A stretch of 16,024 bases of DNA from CAYJFX01 sp964370315 (GCA_964370315.1 CAYJIS010000044.1:1-16024), one strand, 5' to 3'. Shown: positions 1 through 8,349, counted from the first letter of the stretch. Numbers and translations: made by a program. Notes: a model not told the origin generated them from the sequence alone.

Positions 1-41
1 ATATATCCAATCATTGCGGCACACGCAAAGCTATAGATTTT

Positions 42-102
42 CACAAGCCACGAAGGAGATTCTTCACGGGCGCAGATATGAGGCAAAAATCAGAATGACA
101 TG
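42..102. repeat. Intergenic sequence resembling a dispersed repeat
   Basis: The minus strand reads TGTCATTCTGA, then 22 unrelated bases, then GTGAAGAATCTCC. Sequences of the form TGTCATTCTGAnnn..GAAGAATCT are recalled as dispersed intergenic repeats in many bacterial genomes. Here the two conserved halves are further apart than in the form I remember. No open reading frame of note lies in 1-185, and I see no convincing terminator for the peptidase gene. Identification is from memory of the motif; copy number in this genome cannot be judged from one window. Confidence 0.4.
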
Positions 103-163
103 CTAGTATAAACGAGCAATCACCTTGCCAACCTCTATAACCCACAAAGCCAAACAATTGTTA

Positions 164-189
164 ATTATTAATTATGCATTATTAATTAT
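164..189. repeat. 12-bp AT-only direct repeat at the peptidase stop codon
   Basis: ATTATTAATTAT occurs twice, at 164-175 and 178-189, separated by GC. The second copy contains the stop codon of the M16C peptidase gene. AT-rich TTAATTA runs like this are frequent just after genes in low-GC genomes and may be simple-sequence DNA rather than a functional site. Confidence 0.6.
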
Positions 190-3095
190 CTACTGCACAC
201 CACGCTATTTTTCGCTTCCCCAGTCTTACTTGCTAATCTCTTCGCAGCTTCCTGTACATCTTTTGCCGTAGCACAAATAAGCGTTTTAACCTTTTGCTCC
301 CTATCTTCATCTTTTATACCGTAGAGTTTTCGAATAAATCCCGTAAACCCACGTGCAGATGGGGATCTTGGTTGAATCTCTTTACTGTAACAGCCTGCAA
401 TAACTCGCTCTAGAGTTTCAGTGTCTAGAAGTATATTCGAGTATTCTTGTAAACAACGCGCAAATACCTCAAGAGAGTTTTCGCTATCTGGGTCGCGGTA
501 ACTTGCAAATACAAAGAGCTGTTCAACAGCATCAACATACGTAAAGCCTCCGTAGGCTCCACCAATGGTTCTAATTTGCTCCCACATAACATTGTTCGAA
601 AACCAGTGTGCAAAAAGAGATTCATACACCGCGTCTTTTTGACCAAAGGCAGAACATTTCAAAACACTTGCCGCAAATCCAACTTGTGTTTGCACCTTGT
701 ATCGAAAGATATTTTTTTTAGTATCTTTTTCTACCGTCAAAAATGTGTCGCTTTCTCCGTTTGGAGGAATGTCGGTTAACGCAATAAAAGCTTTGTCATC
801 AAAGTCTTTCACCACTTTTACAGGACTAAAACCTTTTACATTTTCTTCCAAGGCTTTTTTTGCTACTTCTAAACTTGCATCATCTACCGTGATATTTGCA
901 ACTATCCCCGAGGAAAGAATTGTTTTATGTATGCTCGACAAAATGCCGGTAAGCTCTTCTTGTTCCATAGTTGCAAGTTTTTTGCTTGTATACAATTGGC
1001 TTAATCCGTTCCAAATTTCGTCAACACATTTTGAATGGTTATGATCTCGTGCAGAGCGGGAAACCGCGTACTCATGCCCCGCAGGAACAATTGATGCTTG
1101 AAAATCATTTCGGTATTCTATTGCTAAGTCATGCAGTCTTTCAAAATCTGTCCATATAGGATTTTTTATACAGTCGAATAAGAGTCTTACACCCTCTTCT
1201 ACTTTTTCGACTAACATTTTTACACGTACAAAAATCCAGTCGTGCCCTAAGAGAGCATTGTCTTTTTCGTTTTTTGCACTTTCGGTAGTACTTGCCGTAA
1301 AAAGTGTTGCCCCGAATCCACCCGTAATATGGGCAACATAGGCTGCAGCTTCTTTCCAGTCCATATTGTTAAAGCCTGAGTTTGTAAGCGCCGTTGCAAA
1401 AAATGGTAAAAACTCATAGGATTCTGCCGTTAAGCCATCTACAGGAAGTCCTACATCAACATAGGCAATGCCGTTTACCGCTTCATTATGAATAAAGAGC
1501 GGAATACTTGCAATAGTTGTTTGTTCTGTTGTGATTCTATCAATGGTTGAAGAAAATGCACTCGGTTTTAGATGAGGAATGAGGGCGCGTTTTTCTTCAT
1601 TATCGCTCGACTGTTGAAAGGCCGTTAATTCTTTTTGCTTTTGAACCAATTCTTCTTTTGTAAAGGGGCAAGACTTTATAATATTTTCGTACTTTTCGCT
1701 CACCTCGTTATCGTACTTCTCACTTGGAATAGCCGTTAACAGTAATTGATGATTATTATCTAAAAAGAACTTTTTAATTAATCCTTTTAAATAACTTCCA
1801 TCTTTACAGTTGGCAATTTTTTCTTTTATTGATGCAAATACTTCCCTTGTGCCAAGTGGTGTAAAAGGGTCGGTGCCATTTAACCAACCACGAAGCACTC
1901 GCCTCATAAGTACAAGAGACCAAGGTCCATGAGAACGTTTTACTTCTCTGTGTGAAAAATCTACGGTCATAATAGCAGATTCTACGTTTTCTTTTGGGAT
2001 TCCGTTTTCAGCTAATTCGCGTAAAACACCTAAAATACAATCCTTTAATTTTTGGGCATTTTCTTCTTTTACACCGCGCATACCTACACTAAAAAGAAGG
2101 TATTTTAACTCTCCTTCCATTCCAGTGTTAGGAGAAATGTCTTCACCAAGTTTAGATTCTATGAGGGCATGATTCAATGGGGAGCCATCGTGACCCAGTA
2201 ATATTTCTGCAATAATTACCGCTTCCATAAAAAGTTCGATGTCATTCGTTTTTCCTAAAACCCAATTTAATAATACAGTGCTTTCTTTTTCATCTTCGCC
2301 TAAAGGACCAAAAACTTTTTTTTCTTTAGGTGCATTAAAGAGTGTAAGCTCTGTTTCATGTAAGAGTGTTTTTTCACAATCATGAAAATTCTTTAAGAAT
2401 TTTTCTTCGATAAAATCCAATTGTTTTTGTGTAGGTATATTGCCGCACAAAAATATTTTACAATTCGAAGGACTATAATACTTTGCATGGTATGCTTTCA
2501 ATCCTTCATGGGTAAGACTTGGAATAACAGAAGGGTTTCCACCCGAATCCCATTGATATGAAGTGCCATCGAGCATTGCATGTAAAAAATGATCGCCCAC
2601 TACATTCTCAAAACTTGAATAAGCTCCCTTCATTTCATTATACACAACACCTTGCAAACTCACATTTCCATCATCATCAAGTTCAAAACGATGTGCTTCT
2701 TGTGCAAATATTTGCTCATCTAGTAATGGAAAAAACACAGCATCTCCATAGACCGACATTAAGTTAAAGTAATCGGCCTCGACCATAGAGCTAGCTGGAT
2801 ACACTGTTTTGTCGGGAAATGTCATTGCATTTAAAAATGTTTTTACACTTTGACTATTTAGTTGCATAAAAGGATCTTTTAATGGATAATTTTTTGATCC
2901 ACATAGTACTGAATGTTCCAAAATATGAGCTGCCCCATTTGAACTTTCACTCAATGTTTTAAAGCCAAATGCAAATAAGTTTTCTGCATCATCGTTTAAA
3001 AGATGAAACACCTCCAATCCAGTTCTTGTATGTTTATAATGGAATCCAGTAGCCTTGTAATCAACCAGTTCTTCTTTTTTTATTAATTCAAACAT
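186..3095 (-). CDS. M16C family zinc metallopeptidase (presequence-protease-like)
   Basis: A full-length (969 aa) inverzincin protease of the PreP/M16C type, a family that degrades peptides inside a closed two-half chamber. Using the ATG at 3095, the inverted zinc motif HILEH is at residues 57-61 (ligands H57 and H61, catalytic E60). The third ligand is probably E154 in NEMKG. The C-terminal half carries R842 and Y848 in RTIGGAYGG, with the Arg-to-Tyr spacing recalled from PreP. No signal peptide is seen, so it is probably cytoplasmic. The gene overlaps the end of the fliG-like gene (ATGTTTGA), suggesting translational coupling. A GTG at 3107 is an alternative start, but AAGGG sits only one base before it. 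MFELI also resembles the usual family N-terminus. The physiological substrate is not evident. Confidence 0.93.
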   Translation of the reverse strand: MFELIKKEELVDYKATGFHYKHTRTGLEVFHLLNDDAENLFAFGFKTLSESSNGAAHILEHSVLCGSKNYPLKDPFMQLNSQSVKTFLNAMTFPDKTVYPASSMVEADYFNLMSVYGDAVFFPLLDEQIFAQEAHRFELDDDGNVSLQGVVYNEMKGAYSSFENVVGDHFLHAMLDGTSYQWDSGGNPSVIPSLTHEGLKAYHAKYYSPSNCKIFLCGNIPTQKQLDFIEEKFLKNFHDCEKTLLHETELTLFNAPKEKKVFGPLGEDEKESTVLLNWVLGKTNDIELFMEAVIIAEILLGHDGSPLNHALIESKLGEDISPNTGMEGELKYLLFSVGMRGVKEENAQKLKDCILGVLRELAENGIPKENVESAIMTVDFSHREVKRSHGPWSLVLMRRVLRGWLNGTDPFTPLGTREVFASIKEKIANCKDGSYLKGLIKKFFLDNNHQLLLTAIPSEKYDNEVSEKYENIIKSCPFTKEELVQKQKELTAFQQSSDNEEKRALIPHLKPSAFSSTIDRITTEQTTIASIPLFIHNEAVNGIAYVDVGLPVDGLTAESYEFLPFFATALTNSGFNNMDWKEAAAYVAHITGGFGATLFTASTTESAKNEKDNALLGHDWIFVRVKMLVEKVEEGVRLLFDCIKNPIWTDFERLHDLAIEYRNDFQASIVPAGHEYAVSRSARDHNHSKCVDEIWNGLSQLYTSKKLATMEQEELTGILSSIHKTILSSGIVANITVDDASLEVAKKALEENVKGFSPVKVVKDFDDKAFIALTDIPPNGESDTFLTVEKDTKKNIFRYKVQTQVGFAASVLKCSAFGQKDAVYESLFAHWFSNNVMWEQIRTIGGAYGGFTYVDAVEQLFVFASYRDPDSENSLEVFARCLQEYSNILLDTETLERVIAGCYSKEIQPRSPSARGFTGFIRKLYGIKDEDREQKVKTLICATAKDVQEAAKRLASKTGEAKNSVVCSR

Positions 3096-4386
3096 ATTCG
3101 TCGTCACGCCCTTTTATATACAGTGTTCCTTCCTCCCATGCTAATCGAAGCTTGGTAAAAAAAGTATTTGTTATTTCATCAATGTCGCGCTTTTTCATTG
3201 GCTTAGCTAATTCTTCTTCCTCTAAAATAACATCGCCCCTACCCTTAGAAACATTTGATAGCACCTTATCTCTAAAGGGTTCTTCTTTTCCGGCAATTAA
3301 GTACGCAATATCAACTTCACTCATAATCTGGAGCACTTGTTGAATATACCTATCATCTGCTGCAAGAACATCTTCCATTGTGAAAAGTCTTTCTCGAATA
3401 TCTTCCCCAAGCTCTGGATCTATTTCTGTGAGCGTAGATAATATTTCTTTTTCTGAGCCAACATCCATTTTTTTTAGTATTTCCGCTAAGGCTCCTCTAC
3501 CATCAATCGAGTCTACAGATCCTGTTTCTATCGATTGCACTTTTTCAAACATTGCCCTATCAACTCGCTTAACAATATCAGGAGACATTGAACTCATTTT
3601 GGCAAGGCGCATAACAATATCTTTTTTATGTTCATCATCTAAACGATTTATAAAAGCAGCTGCCTTTGGAGCTTTTATTCTTGAAAGCACAAGAGTTTGT
3701 ACTGGAGGTGCCTCGTCTTTTAAAACAAAAAAAAGTTTTTCTGCATCTATATCGTGTAGATACTCAAAGGGCACCCCCTCTGGATACGGAACTGATTTAT
3801 CTATCATTTCCTTGGCCATATCACTACCAAAAGCTTTTTCTAATATTTCTCGAGCAGTTTCTACGCCACCCACATTTTTTGACTTTTTTACTAACGAGTG
3901 AAATTCTGCAAGAATCATAGAAGCTTCATCTGGAGTAACATTTCTAATTGATGCAATTTCTGGAATTATTTTTTCTACTTGGTCTGGCGGTAAATGCGGT
4001 AAAATATTTGCAGCTTCTTTTACACCAATTATTAGTAAGAATTTTGCAACGCGTCTATATATAGAGTCACTAGATATTTCATGAGCATTTGGCCCATCTT
4101 TTTTTGTAAGTTTTAAAAGCCCATCTCTTGCCATAAGCTCATCTATATGTGTACGCATTTTAGTAGTTGTTTCTTTTGGCATTTGCTCGTTTAAAGCTGA
4201 GCCAATTGTAGGTATCACACGTTTTTTTTCTGCAACAGGCGCCTCTACGGGCTTCGAAGCTTTTTCAATGTCTTCTTTTTTTAATTGAGTAAATGAAAAA
4301 GGGCGAACTGTTTTTTCTTTATTTTCTTCTTCCGTTTTTCCAGCAGTTTTTTTATATGCATTAATACGATTATCATTTAAATTCAT
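3088..4386 (-). CDS. FliG-like flagellar motor switch protein, divergent paralogue (FliG1-like)
   Basis: 432 aa from the ATG at 4386. Residues 1-105 form a charged, low-complexity extension absent from ordinary FliG (about 330-345 aa). FliG-like helical domains follow: N domain about 106-190, middle about 205-285, C domain about 295-415. The C domain keeps the family pattern MEDV..ADDRYIQQVL, then FRDKVLSNVSKG and an acidic EEEEL. Canonical features are altered. The middle-domain EHPQ motif reads DEAPPVQT, and the positions matching E. coli Lys264 and Arg281 appear to be Ala and Gly, though alignment by eye may be off by one. Spirochaetes commonly carry two FliG proteins, and this one, outside any flagellar operon, fits the non-canonical copy. 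It is probably co-transcribed with the peptidase gene. The in-frame GTG at 4431 is rejected because it lies inside the promoter and terminator repeat. Confidence 0.85.
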   Translation of the reverse strand: MNLNDNRINAYKKTAGKTEEENKEKTVRPFSFTQLKKEDIEKASKPVEAPVAEKKRVIPTIGSALNEQMPKETTTKMRTHIDELMARDGLLKLTKKDGPNAHEISSDSIYRRVAKFLLIIGVKEAANILPHLPPDQVEKIIPEIASIRNVTPDEASMILAEFHSLVKKSKNVGGVETAREILEKAFGSDMAKEMIDKSVPYPEGVPFEYLHDIDAEKLFFVLKDEAPPVQTLVLSRIKAPKAAAFINRLDDEHKKDIVMRLAKMSSMSPDIVKRVDRAMFEKVQSIETGSVDSIDGRGALAEILKKMDVGSEKEILSTLTEIDPELGEDIRERLFTMEDVLAADDRYIQQVLQIMSEVDIAYLIAGKEEPFRDKVLSNVSKGRGDVILEEEELAKPMKKRDIDEITNTFFTKLRLAWEEGTLYIKGRDDEYV

Positions 4387-4392
4387 AGTTCT

Positions 4393-4421
4393 ATAATACT
4401 CTATTTTTTGCGTGCGGGCAA
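4393..4421 (-). promoter_or_regulatory. Promoter of the fliG-like gene, predicted leaderless
   Basis: On the minus strand TTGCCC (4421-4416) and TATTAT (4398-4393) are separated by exactly 17 bp. Only six bases (AGAACT) separate the -10 from the ATG at 4386, so transcription should begin at or next to the A of the start codon. There is no Shine-Dalgarno sequence. The same arrangement is found at 10721-10749. Confidence 0.75.
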
Positions 4422-4431
4422 GAGGGAGCAC

Positions 4432-4461
4432 AAAAAAAAGCCAACAGGAAAACCTGTTGGC
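4432..4461 (-). terminator. Rho-independent terminator of the sugar operon
   Basis: The minus strand has a 9-bp perfect stem, GCCAACAGG-TTTT-CCTGTTGGC, followed by eight T residues. It lies 25 bp after the oxidoreductase stop codon and just upstream of the fliG-like promoter, insulating one from the other. Confidence 0.93.
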
Positions 4462-4486
4462 AAAAGCATATTTTCAGGAGGAATAC

Positions 4487-5566
4487 TTATAATTTTATTG
4501 GCTCATTTTTTTCTTGCGATGCGTATAATGCATCTACAATTTTCATGAGTTTTACTGCTTGCTCTGGCGTATTTAATGGTTTTTCTTTTCCATCTATAGC
4601 GGCAATAAAGTTTTCAATATTAGTTATGCGCCCCATTGCTTGATCTTTAATTGTATTTATTGTGCGATTTACTTGTGTGCCGTTTTCAACAGTGTATAAT
4701 TCACAAATATCTGTAAATGTTTCATCATCACCATCCACACCAAACAAACGCTCAACTCTACCTCCAGCCTTTGTCCCTTGAAAAACAACTGACACAGCTT
4801 CCTTTTTATTCATTTCTGCCCATGAGTTTCTTAGCATTAGACATTGCCCTGTTTTAAAGGTTATAAAACCACTACATGCTGTTTCTACATCATTTGTAGT
4901 TCCTTCCGTAATCGGAAATCCCCATGGACCTTGAAAATCTGGATTATCAATAAATGTATTAAATGTCCTTGCTAATACATATGCAGGCTCAGGGTACCCC
5001 ATAAAATACAGAGCTAAATCTAACATATGTAATAAATCTATAACAGGCCCACCTCCAGAAAGCTCTTTGTTTGTAAACCATCCTCCGAAACCAGGAATAC
5101 CTGCCCGTCTTACCCATGTTGCTTGAGCTGAGTTTATTGTTCCAACATCGCCAGATTGTATGTACTTCATAATTGCATTTGACTCTGGTCGAGCCCTGTT
5201 ATTAAAATTAAACATAAGTGTTTTATTAACTTTTTTTGCAAGGTCACTCATAGCTGTTATTTCAGTTTCATTTAATGCAGGCGGTTTTTCACAAAAAACA
5301 TGCAACCCCTTTTCTAAAGCTTCCATCGCCAAAGGATAGTGAAATCGATTTGGCGTTATAATCGAAACGGCCTCAATATCGGGACAAGATACCATCATTT
5401 CAGAAAACGACAAAAAGGTTTTTTCTATTTCAAGTTCCTTTGCTGTTGCCTTAGCTTTTTCACTATTTACATCACAAATAGCGACAACCTCAGTTCCAGC
5501 CTTACGAAAACCTTGCACATGGTATGTTGCCATACCACCAGCACCGATAATTGCAACTTTTTTCAT
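4487..5566 (-). CDS. Gfo/Idh/MocA family NAD(P)-dependent oxidoreductase
   Basis: A 359-residue soluble enzyme, close to the usual family length. The N-terminal Rossmann fold shows GAGGMA (residues 8-13) with an acidic D32 at the end of strand two, which would favour NAD. The family EKP motif is at 93-95. The catalytic region reads GGGPVIDLLHMLD (171-183), with D177 and H180 the likely active-site pair. Most members have D-x3-H; here the spacing is D-x2-H, which may mark a subfamily or displace the histidine. The start has a good Shine-Dalgarno (AGGAG). It is the last gene of the sugar operon, 20 bp after the dehydrogenase gene, and probably oxidises or reduces a ring carbon of the imported sugar or polyol. 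The substrate cannot be named. Confidence 0.9.
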   Translation of the reverse strand: MKKVAIIGAGGMATYHVQGFRKAGTEVVAICDVNSEKAKATAKELEIEKTFLSFSEMMVSCPDIEAVSIITPNRFHYPLAMEALEKGLHVFCEKPPALNETEITAMSDLAKKVNKTLMFNFNNRARPESNAIMKYIQSGDVGTINSAQATWVRRAGIPGFGGWFTNKELSGGGPVIDLLHMLDLALYFMGYPEPAYVLARTFNTFIDNPDFQGPWGFPITEGTTNDVETACSGFITFKTGQCLMLRNSWAEMNKKEAVSVVFQGTKAGGRVERLFGVDGDDETFTDICELYTVENGTQVNRTINTIKDQAMGRITNIENFIAAIDGKEKPLNTPEQAVKLMKIVDALYASQEKNEPIKL

Positions 5567-5586
5567 ATATATCTCCTAACAAAACC

Positions 5587-6540
5587 TTAATCAAACATAA
5601 TTACGCCCTTAACATATCCATCTGGGCGGTTTTCCAAGAAATCAAATCCTTTTTCAATTTCTTCAAGTTTAGTTTTATGGGTAATATATGTAGGCAGATT
5701 TTTTCTATAATCAAATAGTTTAATACCACGTTTCATACCGTCTGCATATTCCATAATATCTCTTTCATGTGCATTTACAACATTTATAGCTTTGTAATTC
5801 CATCTTTCCATATTTACTGAACGAAGATTTAGAGAATGATATCCGTATAGCATAAGAGTGCCTTTAATTTTTGTAAGATCACTTGCCAAATCTAGTGTTG
5901 ACTGAATTCCACCTGATTCATACACAACATCAAAGCCTTCTCCACCAACAAGTTCATGGACTGCCTCTATTGCTTTTTTATCATTTACATTTACAACAAC
6001 ATCAGCCCCTGCTTTTTTTGCTAAGGCTAAGTTTTCATCTTTTATATCCATTACAACAATAGGGGCGAAATTAGAGTGCTTCAATATCGAAACAAGTAAT
6101 AAACCCATATAACCTGCGCCTACAATTGCAACACTATTGCCAGGTTTCATTGGAGTTCTCTTTACCGCATTAACTGCGCATGCAAGAGGTTCACCTAAAA
6201 CAATTTCATCCTTCATTGAATCAGGTACTAAACATGTAGCAGCTTTTTTCGCAACAACATACTCAGCGTATGAATGTGCAGGATTTAAAATTGCGGTTAC
6301 GGTTGCTCCAAGAGGGAATTCATCACATTCTCCACCAGCTACAATTCCATACGGCTCATGCCCTGTCATTCCAACAGGGAGTGGATACTCTACCCCATCC
6401 TTCCCAATCCAATTTCCCATTTCACTCATGCAAATACCACAAGCTTTTAATTTAATTAATACTTCATCTTCTTTTGGTATAGGCATATCAACTTCTACCA
6501 ACGTATATTTTCTTGGCCCAATTAACTGTGCAGCTTTCAT
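5587..6540 (-). CDS. Medium-chain, zinc-type alcohol/polyol dehydrogenase
   Basis: 317 aa from the ATG at 6540, chosen because GAGG lies nine bases upstream; an in-frame TTG at 6549 is less likely. The GroES-like catalytic domain has a Cys ligand in CGICMSE (C37), GHE (H61, E62) and a likely fourth ligand E117 in EPLACA. These correspond to the Cys/His/Glu/Glu site of sorbitol-dehydrogenase-like enzymes. The NAD-binding fold has GAGYMG at about residues 141-146. The structural-zinc lobe with four cysteines, normally between ILNP and the AEYV segment, is missing, which accounts for a length below the usual 340-350 aa. The gene is 21 bp after the second permease gene. It probably oxidises a secondary alcohol of the imported substrate, with the Gfo-family partner acting before or after it. 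Confidence 0.88.
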   Translation of the reverse strand: MKAAQLIGPRKYTLVEVDMPIPKEDEVLIKLKACGICMSEMGNWIGKDGVEYPLPVGMTGHEPYGIVAGGECDEFPLGATVTAILNPAHSYAEYVVAKKAATCLVPDSMKDEIVLGEPLACAVNAVKRTPMKPGNSVAIVGAGYMGLLLVSILKHSNFAPIVVMDIKDENLALAKKAGADVVVNVNDKKAIEAVHELVGGEGFDVVYESGGIQSTLDLASDLTKIKGTLMLYGYHSLNLRSVNMERWNYKAINVVNAHERDIMEYADGMKRGIKLFDYRKNLPTYITHKTKLEEIEKGFDFLENRPDGYVKGVIMFD

Positions 6541-6561
6541 CTTTATCAACCTCTTTTCCTT

Positions 6562-7380
6562 TTAACCTTTTACAGCTCCCGCTGTCATTCCTGTCATAAA
6601 CTCTCTTCTAAAAAACATAAATAAGAGAGTGGGGACAACCATCATAATTACAGTACCTGCAGTTAATCCATGAACATTTCTAGTCATAGTTCCTTGAAAG
6701 AATAACAACCCAACAGTCATAGTTCGCATTGCATCTTTTGTTAAAAATACCATACGTAAAAGTAAATCATTCCAACTCCAAATAAATTCTAATAACATCA
6801 TAGTTATAATAGCAGGCTTTACCATTGGAAAGATTAATCTCATCAAAATAGTAGCTTCATTAGCACCATCTAATTTTCCGCTTTCTCTTATTTCTTGTGG
6901 AATAGTAATCATATATCCTCTAATAATAAAAACAAAAACTGACATCGCTAGTGCAAGATCACTTAGTATTACACCTAGGTGATTATTATATAAACCTAAT
7001 CCTCTAATAGTTACAAACAATGGAATAATAATAGCCGTCGGCGGTACAACTATTCCAAGTAAAAAGTAATTTAACAAAGCATTTGATCCCCTAAACTTTA
7101 AGAAAGAAAATGCATATCCTGCTAGTACTACAATAATAACCATTAAAACCGCATCTACACTCGAAATAAATACCGAGTTTCTAAAATAGGTACCAAAGTT
7201 TCCTTCTACCCAAGCATCTGCTATATTTTCAAGAGTTGGTGGAAAAGGAGGAAGCCATGGTGTAGTCAATGAAATTGACGGGTCCTTAAAAGCTGTAAAG
7301 ATAGTTAACAAAAAAGGACCTACCATTACTATTGCTAAGACAATAAGAAGTAAGTGTATTATTATTTTACCTATTTTCAT
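6562..7380 (-). CDS. Carbohydrate ABC transporter permease, MalG-type (CUT1)
   Basis: 272 aa, close to the usual size of MalG-type inner-membrane permeases. About six membrane segments are visible: near residues 8-30, 70-95, 103-124, 136-155, 186-205 and 240-256. The cytoplasmic EAA loop, where the ATPase docks, is at about 162-185 and ends IFP. The start has AGAGGTG four bases upstream and lies one base after the stop of the MalF-type gene, so translation is probably coupled. It forms the membrane channel with that partner. The sugar is not identifiable. Confidence 0.95.
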   Translation of the reverse strand: MKIGKIIIHLLLIVLAIVMVGPFLLTIFTAFKDPSISLTTPWLPPFPPTLENIADAWVEGNFGTYFRNSVFISSVDAVLMVIIVVLAGYAFSFLKFRGSNALLNYFLLGIVVPPTAIIIPLFVTIRGLGLYNNHLGVILSDLALAMSVFVFIIRGYMITIPQEIRESGKLDGANEATILMRLIFPMVKPAIITMMLLEFIWSWNDLLLRMVFLTKDAMRTMTVGLLFFQGTMTRNVHGLTAGTVIMMVVPTLLFMFFRREFMTGMTAGAVKG

Positions 7381-7381
7381 A

Positions 7382-8269
7382 TTACACCTCTTTCCTTTGC
7401 TGTTGTCGATAATAAACTACTGTAATTGGTAGAATAATTAATAATAATATCATAGCCATTGCAGAACCTTCACCATAGTTACTTTGAATCATACCTGTTT
7501 TATACGTTAAGGTAGCTAAGATTTCAGTTGCACCATTTGGTCCACCATCCGTAGTAGCTCTAATAATATCAAATGACTTTGCTGCACCTGTCATCATTAA
7601 TATAACTACGGTTGCAGTTGTGCTTACCATACTCGGAATTACGATAAATCTAAACTTTTGCCAAAATCCTGCACCATCTATATCTGCCGCTTCATACAGC
7701 GACTTATCGATTGTTTGCAAACCTGTTAAAAAAAGAACTATACTCATCCCAATTTGACTCCAAATATGAGCAGCAGCAAGAGAGCCTAAGGCTAATTGAC
7801 TATCTCCAAGATAACCAATACTTACTTCGCCTCCTGTTATCATAGACAAGATAGAATTTAGTGCGCCATTAGGCTGATAGATCCATCTCCATATAACTGC
7901 TGTAGACATAAAAGCTTGTAAAACTGGAAGAAAGTACACTGTTTGAAAAATTGTTCTTCCTTTAATATCTTGCGAAAGTAAATACGCAACAATGAATCCA
8001 ATTGTGACCGTAAAAAATACAATAAGGATTACCCAAATAATTGTATTTCCAAATGCCTTATAAAAAAATGGATTTGAAAAAATTCTTTGATAGTTTGTAA
8101 AGCCTACAAACTCCTTTGCAACTTGAGGAATACCATTCCACTTTTGAAAACTTAATAAAAATACTTCAACGATTGGTTTTACAACTATCCAAGTATATAT
8201 AATAAAAGCTGGTAATAACATAACATATGGCGTGTACCACATTTCTTTTATTGAACCGCTTCGTTTCAT
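7382..8269 (-). CDS. Carbohydrate ABC transporter permease, MalF-type (CUT1)
   Basis: 295 aa from the ATG at 8269, which has AGGAGAGGG just upstream. A longer reading frame to 8329 would run into the intergenic hairpin region and lacks such a site. Hydrophobic segments lie near residues 12-32, 74-98, 110-130, 160-184, 212-230 and 268-287. The EAA motif is at about 192-212 (EAADIDGAGFW...IP). It is the heterodimer partner of the MalG-type permease. It is separated from the upstream binding-protein gene by 126 bp carrying two hairpins, unlike the tight spacing of the rest of the operon. Confidence 0.95.
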   Translation of the reverse strand: MKRSGSIKEMWYTPYVMLLPAFIIYTWIVVKPIVEVFLLSFQKWNGIPQVAKEFVGFTNYQRIFSNPFFYKAFGNTIIWVILIVFFTVTIGFIVAYLLSQDIKGRTIFQTVYFLPVLQAFMSTAVIWRWIYQPNGALNSILSMITGGEVSIGYLGDSQLALGSLAAAHIWSQIGMSIVLFLTGLQTIDKSLYEAADIDGAGFWQKFRFIVIPSMVSTTATVVILMMTGAAKSFDIIRATTDGGPNGATEILATLTYKTGMIQSNYGEGSAMAMILLLIILPITVVYYRQQQRKEV

Positions 8270-8311
8270 AACCCTCTCCTTTGAGTATGCTAAGAAAACA
8301 TTACATAAAAA

Positions 8312-8349
8312 TTTAGCGGCTTTGTACATTATTTTACAAAACCGCTAAA
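8312..8349 (-). terminator. Intra-operon hairpin, probable partial terminator or mRNA stabiliser
   Basis: Arms TTTAGCGG (8312-8319) and CCGCTAAA (8342-8349) pair perfectly. The stem continues across one C/A mismatch with TTTGTA and TACAAA. On the minus strand a short T run (ATTTTTA) follows. It lies between the binding-protein and MalF genes and would lower permease expression or protect the upstream message. The arm at 8342-8349 could alternatively pair with CCGCTAAA at the binding-protein stop codon. Confidence 0.7.

Larger units (their letters stand above)
4374..4461 (-). repeat. Direct repeat copy A (terminator + promoter + first codons of fliG-like gene)
   Basis: This 88-bp segment matches 10702-10789 without gaps at 81 of 88 positions by eye. 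It covers, in transcription order, the terminator of the sugar operon, a -35/-10 promoter and ATGAATTTAAAT at the start of the fliG-like gene. Three mismatches are in the promoter spacer, three lie between the -10 and the ATG, and one is at the terminator loop edge. All signal elements are therefore preserved. Confidence 0.95.

Noticed and set aside
3380..3901. Plus-strand open frame of 173 codons
   Set aside because: It is the antisense shadow of the fliG-like gene, Ser-rich as expected from reversed low-GC codons, with no known domain.
4387..4431. Fifteen extra in-frame codons (GTG start) at the front of the fliG-like gene
   Set aside because: They run through the promoter up to the T run of the terminator. 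The matching region at 10712-10789 has a stop codon in the same frame, so the segment is regulatory, not coding.
8270..8329. Twenty-residue N-terminal extension of the MalF-type permease
   Set aside because: The ATG at 8269 has a strong AGGAGAGGG ribosome site, and the extension would read through the intergenic hairpin region.
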